Assembly (NCBI GenBank): GCA_033239005.1
Contig: BSQZ01000061.1
Coordinates: 1,517,001-1,581,000 of the forward strand
DNA: 64,000 bases
Source of the DNA: Lamellibrachia satsuma
Lineage: Eukaryota > Annelida > Polychaeta > Sabellida > Siboglinidae
Direction of reading: 5' to 3'
Position 1 is the first letter of the stretch, and each line of letters begins with the position of its first letter. The notes beneath the pieces are model-generated. The model had not been told where the DNA came from, did no database searches, and worked only from the letters and a program-made list of their open reading frames with translations. Made by a program: the position numbers and the translations under genes. Positions 23,020 to 49,054 of the stretch are shown here, piece after piece.

Positions 23020-23380
23020 TAGTAGAGCAAATTATTGAATAAACCAAATTACACTGATATAGTTGCAATACCCAAAAACGTTTTATTTAACAAAATAAAT
23101 TTCAATGAAGTGCTTGAAATACCCAATTTTATTTAATAAAACAAATTATTCTACTATATTTATAATATCCAAATATATTGTATTTAAGAAATAACTTGTT
23201 TTTTTTTAAATAAAGGATATTTGGATATTATAAATATACTATAATCATTTGTACCATATTGTTGGGTATTGTAAGCACTTTTATTGTAATTTGTTTTATG
23301 AAAGGTTTTTTGTTATTGTAAATATAGTATAATTAGGTTTATTAAATAAAAGGTATGTAGGCATTTTAAATATTTTGGTG
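23020..23380. repeat. AT-rich foldback (inverted-repeat) element
   Basis: Left arm words such as TTATAATATCCAAATAT (about 23158-23175) are matched in reverse complement by ATATTTGGATATTATAA (about 23216-23233). Further out, GAAGTGCTTGAAATACCCAA pairs with TTGGGTATTGTAAGCACTT, and the flanking TTTATTTAATAAAACAAATT words also pair. The whole can fold into an imperfect hairpin of about 350 nt, like a MITE. Confidence 0.65.
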
Positions 23381-23503
23381 TACTTCGATTTAATAAATTC
23401 TTCAAAAATGTCAGAATCATCTTGCATTGTTGTGGTTAATATAACGATTTGATATATAATATAACAATCCTGTCATCTCGACCATATTTTATGATACATG
23501 CGT

Positions 23504-37030
<13,527 letters not shown>

Positions 37031-37499
37031 CGTCTTTTAAAAGCACAACCTAGATGAAACAAAAATATAATATTTTATCAATAATACAACATTTTTACAT
37101 CACTGAACATTATTTATTATTATTATTAACAGTGTCCCTTTCAATCTTGAATTCAATCTTGGATCTCGCAGTCGTAACAGCCAGCTTGCGTGAGCAAACA
37201 AAAAAGAACGTTACGTTCTTCCTATTCGCAAACACTATCCACGATTGCATGCAATTGAACTTGAGAGATTCATTGACAAAAATATTAGGAGTTTATCAAA
37301 TTAAATGACGATGTGCAGAATCTGCACATCAAATGTAAGTTGTGGCAGTAGTGGAATCGACAGTGACTTGCATCACATTCACTATGTGGCGCCACTGGTG
37401 GGGAGTTTGAGCTGCTCGATGTTGGCATTGAAAAACAATCACTTCTTCTTCCTGTCAAGGACTTGGCTCCTTAAGAGCGTTGTTGCCTCTCACACGCCG

Positions 37500-37695
37500 G
37501 GAATAGATGGTTAGAGATTGAGACCACCACTCTGCGACAGGTTACACGTTTACCCCCTGTGTCGGATCTTTTACTTCCCCTGGCGTAGACACCAAGCAGG
37601 TATAAGGGTGAAACGGTACCAGGTGGATTTTGAACCCCGGTCCCCTCGACCGAAAGTCCGACGCTCTACCACTCGACCACCGCGCCCCGCACACT
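37500..37695 (-). mobile_element. tRNA-derived SINE
   Basis: On the - strand it begins GGGGCGCGGTGGTCGAGTGG then TAGAGCGTCGGACTTTCGG (A box) and GACCGGGGTTCAAAATCC (B box), followed by a body with GGTGTCTACGCCAGGGGAAG. The extra A in the T loop and poor acceptor pairing argue against a functional tRNA. It lies upstream of the TRAF start codon. Confidence 0.7.
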
Positions 37696-38325
37696 CAATG
37701 GACAGATTCTGTACGCGTTTATTTTATATGGTAGACGCCTGCCTGATTTTTTCAAGAAATATCTTAGTTTCAGTTGCGTACAATTTTGGATAGTGGCTTT
37801 ATGTGTCTAGAAACACAATACGGTTCGCTTTTGTTCGAAAATATGTTACGTTAATATAGTGCACAGTTGCGACGACGTAACAAGCTGTAAACAATGACGA
37901 TGCACAGTCAACCAATCCTTTATACCACTCCGCAACTGTCTGTTTTGAAATCATAATTAAATTGTGGCAGTGGTGATATGCTGACTTGCGCCACTGGTGG
38001 GGAGTTTGTGTTAAGTGAAGTAAAATAATAATCACACACCATGTGGCTAAGCGATTGCATCGGACATCCATCTGACAGAAGCAACGACACCAGCAAATGT
38101 TGAGATAATTAATTCACATGCATAGTGATATCTCGTAGGACTTAATGTGAAATATACGCATCGGCTGTATGGGACCTCATACACAAGTATACACATATGA
38201 AAAATCATTGTATTATCGATAAGCCAACGGAGTTGTTTTTGATTGCAATATTGTTTAATCTTGCTAAGCGTTATGGCCGGCGTCGTGTTGTGCAGTGAAC
38301 GGTATATATTATATCAAGTTCAAAC

Positions 38326-38442
38326 CTGTCGGAGGATTCTTGCCACTTCTACATGACAATGACTACAAGGCAGAGGGACGTAGGCGCAATGTATGATATG
38401 TTCATCCAGTGACTTTCTGGGAACTTTTTCATTGCAGCCAAG
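38326..38442 (-). pseudogene. Partial duplicate of TRAF exon 3
   Basis: 117 nt aligned without gaps to 35357-35473, including the splice donor GTTTGA. It still reads open through GCNEKVPRKSLDEHIIHC and AYVPLPCSHCHVEVARILRQ, with three amino-acid changes in the part compared (E to H, V to L, Y to H). It lacks the 5' part of the exon and an acceptor, so I call it a duplicated exon fragment. Confidence 0.85.
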
Positions 38443-39320
38443 TATGATTAGAAAAATTCAAAAGAACGCAGCAAGATGCCGATCGTGGCTTAGTCGATGT
38501 TATGCATGCATTGACCCGATGTTGAAATTCCGATTGTGAATTGACCGAATAAATGCCTATATCAGTGCGATACAGTCACGTCTTCGCCAGTCATGTTGAC
38601 TGATACCGATAATGTCCTTAGCATAAGGAAACCTGCCAGAGATCACCATTAGTCCCTTATTTACCACAAATACTTCCCGGTTGTAAAGGACGGTTGAAAT
38701 ATTAGGACATGGCTAAAAGTTTGTTGCAGTTATTTGACGAACAGTGGCTTCCATTTGACTGTCGTTATAGTGTTTCTACAGAACATTGATAAAAAACGTC
38801 CCTATGATTTTCATTACACATAACTTACCTCTTATGCAATTTTTTTTTTTAATGATAGACTTTGTTTCAAGCAAAGCTCTCCCGATCTTGACAGCCGTGT
38901 GACTGATTTGGTGATTTCGTTTTCAGTTTCAATACATTTGAAAGATAAATTATGTGTAAATTCCTAGGCCCGCACTCTCGAGCAACGAATTCGTAACTCC
39001 AGTGTTCGTACATATAGCAGCAAACCTGTTCCTGGGGTCACCCACAGAATACCCGTCGAATTTAGGTTTATGACTTAAGCCTACCAGTCTCGGCTGATAT
39101 TAAACACGGATTATGCAATACTTCAGTAAGCCTATTTAATATTCAGTACATCGGATACTATTTACTCAGATCGTCTTTGAACAAAAACTAACGTTGTGTC
39201 CTACCACCAGTGTCCTGTAAGTACCACCAGTGTCCTTGAAGTACCACCAGTACCACCAGCAGTTTGAATGCTGATCATAACGTCTTCCGCTAGAACACCC
39301 CCTAATCTGTTCGGACGTTT
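38443..39320. other. Intergenic, no gene seen
   Basis: Only short repeats such as GTACCACCAGTGTCC (three to four copies near 39205-39260). This could include TRAF promoter or upstream exons, but nothing can be pinned down. Confidence 0.45.
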
Positions 39321-39343
39321 TTGCTTTTTGTTATGAATTTATT

Positions 39344-39354
39344 GCGTGCGTGGG

Positions 39355-39386
<32 letters not shown>

Positions 39387-39390
39387 TGTG
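39344..39390. repeat. (GTGC)n microsatellite
   Basis: Run of GTGC/GCGT tetranucleotides of about 45 bp. Confidence 0.95.
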
Positions 39391-39710
39391 TAAAACACCA
39401 CGTAAGTCAAATTGGCAGCATCGTGGAGCGTACTAGTGGTTTAATGGTGGTATCAAACTCACTGTCACATTTACACAGAGCACGCACGTTTAGCGGGAAT
39501 ACACTAACGTTTCATTTACTGCATCTCAACTGTGCCCTGCTATTAAGACGTTCATTGCAACCCCTTTTCTTTGCAATGTGATACTTCACTGCGAAGTCCT
39601 GTACCTGTATTCCACAAAACCAGCCATTTTCCGTGGTTGTCAAACCCCTGTTTCATACTTTGAAAAAACATTCTCTTGTTTGTAACGCACATGTGTCCCC
39701 AGATATTATA

Positions 39711-39860
39711 CGAGTGACCTCCTTCCGGACAGTTTTGCTGCCACATTTACGGAAAAGTTTATTCATTCATAAGTCTTTCGATATACGAGCCCGAATGTAT
39801 TCGGCTACCCTCTCTATTCAAGCCACTATCAGTACGGTTGGCTACGAGGAAAACCTGACA
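39711..39860. repeat. Direct repeat, copy 1
   Basis: About 150 bp starting ACGAGTGACCTCCTTCCGGA and ending GTACGGTTGGCTACGAGGAA, repeated with few changes at 40808-40953. Confidence 0.9.
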
Positions 39861-39981
39861 GGCAGGTTCAGGAAGAAGTATGACGTCATTCACGCGTTTA
39901 CTTTCACATTATAGCACAGGTTATACAACGGCCAGGCCGTACTGATATCCACTGACGTTCACAAATGTATGTTTTAACATA

Positions 39982-40112
39982 GGATTCTCAGAACGAGGCA
40001 GCTGTGCATTATCTGGATGAATATACCACAGTATTAAGACTAACTGATTGATATAAAGCAAATACCGTGATACATAAATCCAGATAACACGGCTACCTCG
40101 TTCTGAGAATCC
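39982..40112. mobile_element. MITE-like palindromic element, copy 1
   Basis: Terminal inverted repeats of about 34 bp: left GGATTCTCAGAACGAGGCAG through ATCTGGA, right TCCAGATAACACGG through TCGTTCTGAGAATCC. 131 bp with no coding capacity. A second copy is at 42095-42217. Confidence 0.8.
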
Positions 40113-40807
40113 AGGCGACATTGAATTCATTTTGAATAAATCATACAAATCGAACGCGATCGAATACGCACGTTGGCACAGTTGCTTCGCACGGCTCGCG
40201 TGTTGCCAGCTAGATAACATTACTCGTGCCTCAGGCATTCTTGATAACCCTCTTGTGGCATCAACAAACAGTGCAAGTCATATTAAATTAAATATTAGTA
40301 CAACGAACACCGTTGTCTAGTTTCCGGTATTCTAGTTGTTATCACTGTCACGCGTTCAACCCAAAACAATTCAAATACGATTAACATCCACACACGTCGT
40401 TTCGTCGTATCTGTTCTCATCATCATCTTCTATAAGGTTTCTGTTACAAACTTGCTTATCTGTTTATGAGGAATTCCAACATTTGCCCATTATGGACAGT
40501 TCGATACGACTTAATTCACCTCATATGTTAATTAAAATTGTCATACCGGTGCTTGTTCCTGCTTTGATGTTATACATACCGGTGCTTGTTCCTGTTTTGA
40601 TGTTTTACGTAATCCTTCTAGAATGCGAAGTGTCTCATGCTATCCAGTGGAACAGCAACGAACAAATGCGCCATGTCTTATACATACGCCAAATTTGTAT
40701 GGCCACTGTGGTTATGTTACTTAAGCAAATGATGCTATATCGAAAATGAAACACACTTTGCTGTTGACCGGTACTTGCGCATCTAGGATCCAAGGCTGAA
40801 GACCCCA

Positions 40808-40953
40808 CGAGTGACCTCCCTCCGGGCAGTTTTGCTGCCACATTTACGGAAAACTTGATTCATTCATAAGTCTTTCGATATACGAGCCCGAATGTATTCG
40901 GCTACCTTCTCTATTCAAGCCACTATCAGTACGGTTGGGTACGAGGAAAAGGG
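40808..40953. repeat. Direct repeat, copy 2
   Basis: Second copy of the 39711-39860 unit. Preceded by TTGACCGGTACTTGCGCATC, which recurs in similar form at 42849-42868 next to the (TA)n block. Confidence 0.88.
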
Positions 40954-41220
40954 GTGGAGGGAGCCATTCTGAAATTGGCCATTACAGAATTGGCCTGGTG
41001 TGGTCGGTTCCCCCACCTTTGCTGTTAGTTGGTGAATTTTCAATTACCTAGATTTGATGATTTCGTTTTATATTATGTATGCATATTGTATTCTTACATA
41101 ATCAGTTGGCTTACTATAAAAGCTCGTATACAAACATACATCTGACTTGTACTTTTGTCTTCAGCAAACTAGCCACGATTCCGAGTCTATAACATTAGCA
41201 AGTAGCATTGTCCAACATAA

Positions 41221-41562
41221 ATGATTTTACGGAGATGTTTGCGTTTTTTAATGATGGATTATCAAAATCTGCTATGGCCGCAATGGCGGACAGCTTTACT
41301 TCAACTGACGATTTACCGCCTTGTGTTTTGGACGGATTATTTGATAGTTTTAGCTTTGTCGGATGTTGACGATCGAAAAAACAATGATGTTGGCGAACTT
41401 AAATTAGCGACCGAGCCGGAAGCAAAACGGATACTGACAGCTGGAGTATTTTCGATGGCTACTCGGACGTCAGTGATGATGAATTTACACGGTGTAAACG
41501 CTGAGGATGAGCTGCGCACTGTACTATCAATGCTGGATTATACGTATTTTCATTTTTGTTAG
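41221..41562 (+). other. Unassigned open frame, 113 codons
   Basis: Open from ATG to TAG with no domain I recognise. Two overlapping frames also read acidic, low-complexity segments. It may be a transposon relic or chance; there is no splice or composition evidence for a gene. Confidence 0.2.
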
Positions 41563-42094
41563 AAGAAAAATTTAAGGTGTCTGTGAATCCGTCATCATGC
41601 AATGTTTGATTGGAATCGGTCCAATGGCGATGAATGTGTTAGAAAATATACAAATGAACACTTATGTCATACATGTTTACAATACAGATAAATAACTTGT
41701 TTTTCACTTTTTCATACTCCACAAAATGTATTTTATATTGTATTTTATATCATAGTACACTCCTGTAGCATGATCAACATGAGTAGTTTACATCAAATAT
41801 GTACATTGTCATTGGCATACAACTGCGTTCAGCAACTGCAAAAACGTTGAAATTGTGGCGGCCATCTTGGATTGCTGGTTAGCATGACGACGAAATGTAA
41901 AATGATATGGCTCATTTTACTCGCTGATTACCGTACTTTCAGAATATATATACAATAGTCCTATTCATAAAATGCATTTTTGTTGCTGAAATCTTGACTT
42001 GAAGTGATGCAGTCGATTTTCGTGCATATTTACTGGGAATGCAGTATTCAGTGGTCACAGCAGATCAGGACTGTACTGAAATGGTTTTAACATA

Positions 42095-42217
42095 GGATTC
42101 TCATAACGAGGCAGCTGTGTATTATCTGGATGAATATATCACAGTATTAAGATTGATATAAAGCAAATACCCTGATACATAAACCCAGATAACACGGATG
42201 CCTCGTTCTGAGAATCC
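42095..42217. mobile_element. MITE-like palindromic element, copy 2
   Basis: Same termini and internal words as 39982-40112, 8 bp shorter inside. About 13 bp on the left and 30 bp on the right outside the inverted repeats are also shared, so the mobile or duplicated unit is larger than the palindrome. Confidence 0.8.
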
Positions 42218-42245
42218 AGGCGACATTTAATTCATTTTGAATAAA

Positions 42246-42722
42246 TCATTATTTGCTCCGGATCACATTTAGCATAACATGGGCTACCAGTACACAGGCA
42301 CACACGTACACACGCACGTTCGCACGCACGCACGCACAATTTGAAGTAATACATTAACTGAAATGAGAAGATTGTTATCTTTGTTCCCCTCATCCGCTTT
42401 CTTTTTGGCCCGCCTTTTAGGCTGTCCCCTCGATCCTTTGTCGTTAACGACCACTAAGCCCACAATTAGATCAGCGCTAGTGCAGCGATCGTTATACGAC
42501 CGGACAAACGATGTGTGACAAATAAAATTGCGCAAATACATCGATGCATTTTGCATACACGTGGTGATGTGTCTTCCTTCGTTGTTTGTATAACCATTAC
42601 GTCCAGGTATGACTCACCGCTTATAGAAAGTACTCTATATGCATACAGCAGCGTTGACACGTAATGGGGAAATTCCACGCCAACTATAATAGCGGCGTGG
42701 TTATGTGGTTATGTGGTTATAT
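42246..42722. repeat. Block B fragment of second LTR family (copy 1)
   Basis: Starts ATTATTTGCTCCGGATCACA and includes CGTTAACGACCACTAAGCCC and CTTCCTTCGTTGTTTGTAT. The same text occurs at 45434-45890, in part at 58256-58760, and at 62730-63090. On the - strand it carries an open frame at 42556-42284 (90 codons). Confidence 0.85.
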
Positions 42723-42896
42723 GCACGCCCCCCCCCCGACCACACGCTGCGATGAACCGTGAGGAGGACCAATATTTCACAGAAATGTAAAACTAAACTG
42801 ATACATGTAGTTATTATAAGCTCCCCGTTACACATGACAGTCTAGCCGTTGACCGCTACTTGCGCATCTGGGACAGGATCCACAGCTGAAGACCCA

Positions 42897-43520
<624 letters not shown>

Positions 43521-43621
43521 AACGCACAATTGTTTTTTAGTTAATTAATGTCGAATCTAGGAACGCCAGTTACCCGGGCATTCAATTTTCAATTGATACC
43601 GTTCGAAGTTGTAGTCGGTCT

Positions 43622-43800
43622 CAATTTGACACCGCTACAACCGCTATAGCGTTATAGCTATAGCCACAACCGCTATAGCGTTATAGCTATCGCTACAGCA
43701 GCTATAGCGCTACAGCTATAGCTACAACTGCTATAGCACTACAGCTACAACCGCTATAGTGTTATAGCTATAGCTACAACCGCCATTGCGCTAGTCACAA
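43622..43800. repeat. CTATAGC-rich palindromic tandem array
   Basis: Repeated words ACCGCTATAGCGTTATAGCT and CTATAGCTACAAC with variable spacing. Each CTATAG is itself palindromic. Confidence 0.8.
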
Positions 43801-44433
43801 CTTTTCTTATTTTCGCCCACCGTAAAACAAATTCCTTTTATTTTCTTTATTAACTATATACCTGAGTTCAATTTGCAATATATGTACATGACTAGAATTG
43901 AGTAACTGATGTTATGCCATGTTGAGTGCAACACGTTGTAGGCCTAATGATTAACATTGCATAGATACCAAGTGTCACGCGTATGACGCGAGACCCGCGG
44001 ATTTGGCTTCCGTATCACGCTCTCGAGCAGCTGTCTGTAAATCTCCCGTATATTGACATTCGCCGACAGCGCAGAACGTCCAGGGGATCCCCGAGGTTAT
44101 TATTGTCATTGTCGTTGACGCCGCAAATAAACGTCACTTATGGATTCACTCATGCGTATTAAGACCCGCGTGACAGCCCCATTAATCATGTTATGGGTAT
44201 GGTTGGCGCGTGGTACAAGCACTGGTCCCGCGACTCGTTGGCATACTGACTGTCAAACTATAAATAAACCGCCCATAGACATTTGAGCCAACCAAAAACT
44301 ACTAGCAAACTTTGGGCGTGCTGAACGTCTGCTTCTTCTGGGCATTTAAACCAGACGTGTGCGGGATGGGTTCAATTACATAGAATGCTAGACGTCTATC
44401 ACATCAGGTTTCATTTCGAAATGAGTAGAGGCA

Positions 44434-44820
44434 GTGTGGCCATTTAACATCCAAATGTGTTCTTATATGAGGTTGATTAACGGTTCCGAGTGTGCGTTCA
44501 TAATTGCTTTCAATAAAACTTGCTACGTTCCTTTGAAATCGTCCAAACATGTTTATGTTGTGGGGTCCCATAAGACTGGTAGTTCATTCTGCAGTAACAG
44601 GACAAATTGGTGTCCAGGAACGTTAGTATGGGATTGCTGTGTAACGAAAACTATCAAACGTTTTATATGTGTCGTCTTATAGAGGAACTCTTCGTCATTT
44701 CTGACGCCATTTTCAAATTGGAAGTTATTATTCTCGCCATTTATCGTAATTCTTCCCAGTTTTCTTATATAAAAATCGATTGTCTCAATTTGATTGGTCC
44801 TATTTTTACAAGGTAAACAT
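44434..44820 (+). pseudogene. Block A ORF, copy 1 (frameshifted or stopped)
   Basis: Reads MWPFNIQMCSYMRLINGSEC, FIIAFNKTCYVPLKSSKHVY, VVGSHKTGSSFC and NRTNWCPGTLVWDCC, then stops early relative to the copy at 61707-62099. No family recognised. It belongs to the repeated blocks of the second LTR family. Confidence 0.5.
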
Positions 44821-46229
44821 TCAGAGTAATGAATACACATTAAATAACGTATAGCGTGTATGTCAGCTATCGGACATTTTTAATACATGCTAACAATATT
44901 AATCTACATAGTTAACGAAGAAACCCCGAGAAAAAAACAGTCAAAATTAATTTTTTTTCGTTGCCGAAATCCCAGTGTTACTACGGAATGAATAGTTAAA
45001 TCATGCAAAATAATTATATATAGCGTAGAATCTCGACAATAACGCTGATTAGCTGTTGGCGCTTAACTTGATTAATTATACACGTAATTATAGACCATGT
45101 CGCCGAAACGTAGCAATCAGACAAGTGGTGCTACCATCTTGAAGGTAACAGTGAAAACGTTGCCTCTGCGTGGGCCCAGCCGCTCTACTCGGCGGGATCC
45201 AGAAATCTAGCGAGAGCTAATAGGGTACTAAAGCAAGACTAAAGTAAGTCACGTTCTATAAATTAACATTCGCGCCCAGAATTCATCCTCGCGAGCCAGC
45301 GGTAGTAAAATGACACTACCCCTGGCATTTACCTCTATTTTCAAGTCAAGGGACTATTATTTTGTAGCCAAAAGTGTTTTATTCAAGCAGCATTGTTATT
45401 AAAGGGGACCAATTGTGTCTGCCAAAACTGATCCCTCAAACAATTATTTGCTCCGGATCAAGTTTACCATAACAGGGGCTACCGGTCCACTCGCACGCAC
45501 GTACACACAATTTGGAGTAATACATTAACTGAAATGAGCTTGTTATCTTTGTTCGCCTGGTGCGCTTTCATTTTGGCCCTCTTGTTAGGCTGTCCCCTCG
45601 ATCCTGTGTCGTTAACGACCACTAAGCCCACAATTAGGTCAGTGTTAGTGCAGCGATCGTAATACGACCGGACAAACGATGTGTGACACATAAAATTGCA
45701 CAAATACCTCGATTACTGTGATTATGTGTCTTCCTTCGTTGTTTGTATAACCACATACGTCCAGTCATGACTCACCGCTCATAGAAAGTACTCTATATAC
45801 CATGACTCACCGTAGCGTTGAAATGGGGAAATCCCACACCGACAATAATAGCGGCGAGGTTATGTGGTTATATACATATGAAGTGTCGGAAGTTATTGGA
45901 TAGTGGATGGGACGAAGTTGATTTCTGCGAGCTTACATTGGGGAACCAACATGCATATACTTAACATATATACCCACCAAAAATAATGGTTCCGACGCCT
46001 ATGTCAAAACATGCACGTCAGCTGTACTATAATAAGAACAGGCCTGGGCTTTCATGTTTACATACACGCGGCGTCAATTTCGCACATGCGCTGTACGCTG
46101 GCTGGCGGAAGACGATAGCTGACTGAACTTTCGCTAACAAATTAATACCGTGCATGCTCGAGGAAACGAATAGCCCTGAATGGGGTCAAGCAACGGTAGC
46201 GCCAGTCCGTAGCGTACGCCTGTCCGTGT
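44820..46229. repeat. Block B, copy 2
   Basis: Near-identical text to 62119-63440, and in pieces to 57720-58320 and 58660-59030. It ends in CCTGTCCGTGTGTAAAATTT, the junction with an LTR-like start. An antisense open frame lies at 45703-45479. Confidence 0.85.
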
Positions 46230-46670
46230 GTAAAATTTAGAGGGATATACCCATAGAGTTACATCGTTAATCATCCAACCTATAAACTAACGGTGTTCTA
46301 TTTATGTCTATGGATATACCACACATAGGATAGATATACCTTAAGTACTGAATGTTTCATGTGCTGCATCAAACCAATCAATATGCAAATCGCTTGTTGG
46401 AAGGTTGTTTACAATTGGGGGCCATCTATTTTTAGGAGGCAAAACTCCAAACACGGAGGCCTTTGTTCAGAAGGTTAGCTGAAGTTCATTGGCACCCTGC
46501 AAATATTCCAAGGACCCATAGAGTCGGGAGAAAGTGACACAATCAGCGTCCGCGTCTAACCCAAGGCTATAGATTTAACAATATAAATAAGGGGGATTTG
46601 GGATTATCGGGGCGACCACTGGGCAAACACTGGGAGACGATTGATTAGATTGACGAGATTATTATAGATC
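46230..46670. mobile_element. Partial LTR of the second LTR family (C copy 1)
   Basis: Begins TGTAAAATTTAGAGGGATAT, then after an insertion resumes CACACATAGGATAGATATAC and runs through AACAATATAAATAAGGGGGA (TATA-like) to ACACTGGGAGACGATTG. Homologous to the left part of the LTRs at 47441 and 60468. Confidence 0.7.
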
Positions 46671-46799
46671 CGAATATGTGATTATCACAGATCGGTGTAC
46701 GGTTGCTGAATGTGCCGCCACCGTCTTAGCATATCGCTGAGATATAGACCGCGACCGCGCCCAGCTGCGATTGCTGCAACGACTCCGAGCCACCACTGA

Positions 46800-47204
46800 C
46801 CCGGCCCTCGGCTGGAGCTACACGAAATATTCCCCAAGGCACAGGAAGGACCCTCCAACGAGAACACGAGAGGTCGCCTGGCCCTGACGCGTGCCTACGA
46901 GCCGATAAAGATCGACTCAACAGGCGTCGATTACCGGAACGAGCCGTCAGACCCCCGATTACATTTCATAGGCGCGCCATCTTTGACGTCGCAAGTCGAG
47001 ATCGCTATCCACAAGCGGGTGTATTGCCGACGCGCCAGGCAATGCCACGTGGGACTTAGCGTCAGCGGCGGCCTGGCTAGGACGGCCGTAGTGATGCACA
47101 CAGAGAGAGCCATGCTGCCGGGCGGAACCGTGTATGAGTTGACCCAAACGTGGGTGCCACCGCCGACAGCCTCTTCAAGACTGGATGCACACACGCATAC
47201 CTGA
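46800..47204 (+). CDS. Conserved ORF of second LTR family, copy 1
   Basis: 134 codons open after a stop at 46797, with no good ATG at the start. Contains RGRLALTRAYEPIKIDSTGV, TSQVEIAIHKRVY, HVGLSVSGGLARTAVVM and LPGGTVYELTQTWVPPP. Two other copies (57300-57683, 60003-60240) differ by substitutions and by in-frame indels. A polypurine-type stretch and an LTR follow, so it is probably the 3' end of an element's coding region. The family is unrecognised. Confidence 0.5.
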   Translation, partial: PGPRLELHEIFPKAQEGPSNENTRGRLALTRAYEPIKIDSTGVDYRNEPSDPRLHFIGAPSLTSQVEIAIHKRVYCRRARQCHVGLSVSGGLARTAVVMHTERAMLPGGTVYELTQTWVPPPTASSRLDAHTHT

Positions 47205-47414
47205 ACATTAGTTGTAAGAAAGTGAAAATTTTACTTGGAACACTGTTCTTAAAACGACATTATATTATGTGTTATATTATCAGATGATGGAACATGCTAA
47301 CTTTCGATCACCTTTTACTTTCACTTTACTTTCACTGCATAATTATATGTTTTATTTCAGTATCACTATATGATATGTTGCATGTGTGTTAATGTTATCT
47401 CTTACCATTTCGGG

Positions 47415-47440
47415 ACGAAATTTTAATTGTCGGGGGAGAG
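47415..47440 (+). promoter_or_regulatory. Polypurine tract-like end of internal region
   Basis: GGACGAAATTTTAATTGTCG then GGGGAGAG directly before TGTAAC of the LTR. This resembles the GGACGAAAT...GGGGGGAG|TGTAA ends of many Ty3-type elements, where it primes plus-strand DNA. Also present at 60440-60467. Confidence 0.65.
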
Positions 47441-47963
47441 TGTAACAAATTTACAGGGATATACCACACATAGGATAGATATACCTTATTTACTTAATGT
47501 TTCATGTGCTGCATCAAACCAATCAACATGCAAATCGCTAGTTGGGGGCATCTGTTTTGCGAGGCAAAGCTCCACACACGGAGGCCTTTGTGCTGAAGTT
47601 CTCTGGCACCCTGCCGATATTCCACGGACCCATAGAGTCGGGAGAAAGTGACATAATCAGCGTCCGCGTCTAACCCAAGACTATAGATTTAACAATATAA
47701 ATAAGGGGGATTTGGGATGATCATGGCGACTACTGGGCAAACACTGGGATACGATTGTCGTTCCCGTCACACACTGCAGAGAGCGCCCTGGTTGTTAGTT
47801 CGTTTATTTTGTAGAAAAATTTCATATGTAATAAACTTTTAGAACTTATATTTGTCTGATCCTTAGTACGAACGAGTGAGTGAAGTGAACGTGTGCCCGT
47901 ACGCCTCCTTAACGACCGCTCGAGCAAAACGCTACACGTATAGGCAGGTCGGCTACGGTGACA
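47441..47963 (+). mobile_element. LTR of second Ty3-like family (E copy 1)
   Basis: 523 bp, TGTAAC...GTGACA, so it carries the canonical TG...CA ends. Has ATATAAATAAGGGGG as TATA-like box near 47695 and AATAAA near 47830. Followed by TGGTTTGGAGATTAC, which fits a TGG-type primer-binding site. Homologous LTR at 60468-61212. Confidence 0.78.
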
Positions 47964-48560
47964 TGGTTTGGAGATTACAAACATTTGCTTTATTCGACGT
48001 ATATTCTGGTTGTGTTTTATATAATAGCTGCCAATAATCACGGATGAGATATTTCTGTAAGTAATAGTAACCGTTAATAATTATAATGTTTATATGAAAT
48101 GCCGTCCACAAACACGGTCGTTCTGCATTGGCATTGTTTACGTCTGTTCACATTCAGCTACAGTTCTCTACGTATTCCCGACTTATGAAACGACCATGAA
48201 CCAACCACACGGCGACTGGTACATTCCACAAGGGTTGGCGACAAGAGTCTCAACCTCCCAGATCCGATTTGTTTTGGGGGCAATTAACCTCCCACCCCAC
48301 CTATTTTTTGAAGCCAACCTCCCATCTATAGTTGAGGCCAAGTTCTCACCAATGATTAGGACCAACCTCCCCAATCCCAGTGCCTGCCACAATAATAATA
48401 ATCATTATTACCGCTACAACACGTTCTCATTCCCGTGGTCCGTGTTGGTGTCTTTCCTTGACTACGGGGGCGTACCGAACGCGATACTGCATTCCCTTGC
48501 ATATTACTATGACGTCCGCGAACGGAAGTCACAGTAAACCGTCAATAAACTTCCGCGCAT
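47964..48560. repeat. Block F, copy 1
   Basis: Sequence downstream of the LTR, including a 48094-48537 open frame whose first part (CRPQTRSFCIGIVYVCSHSA, TTMNQPHGDWYIPQGLAT) is repeated at 61342-61584. The second part is rich in CCAACCTCCCA words and likely low complexity. Confidence 0.7.
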
Positions 48561-48885
48561 GGACGTCATAATAAAACGCCACGAAATGACCACCTCAAAA
48601 TCTTACTTACTTCCAATTTTTGGGACCAACCTCCCACCACCCACTATATTTTTCGGACCAACCTCCCTCCTCCCACTTCCTGGCAAACCCCTAACAAAAA
48701 CACAGGACACAACCATAATTGTGTAGGCCTGAAAATAAACGTGTAAAATGTAAAACAAAATAGACGGTATACGGTGAAATACAAACAAAGCCCGCCAGCC
48801 AGCCGTTTTTTTCCAGCCAGTCGCAGCGAAACTGCCACGTGATCGGTGCGTGACCGAAAAAGCCCCTATGAACATAATGTACTAT

Positions 48886-48992
<107 letters not shown>

Positions 48993-49054
48993 TGCGTGTT
49001 TATATCGACATACAGCTAAACGTTTTGTTTGTTCATTGTACCCAGGCGTTATGG

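Noticed and set aside
37610..37690. tRNA gene on the - strand
   Set aside because: A and B boxes are visible but the T loop has an extra base and the acceptor arms do not pair; better read as a SINE head.
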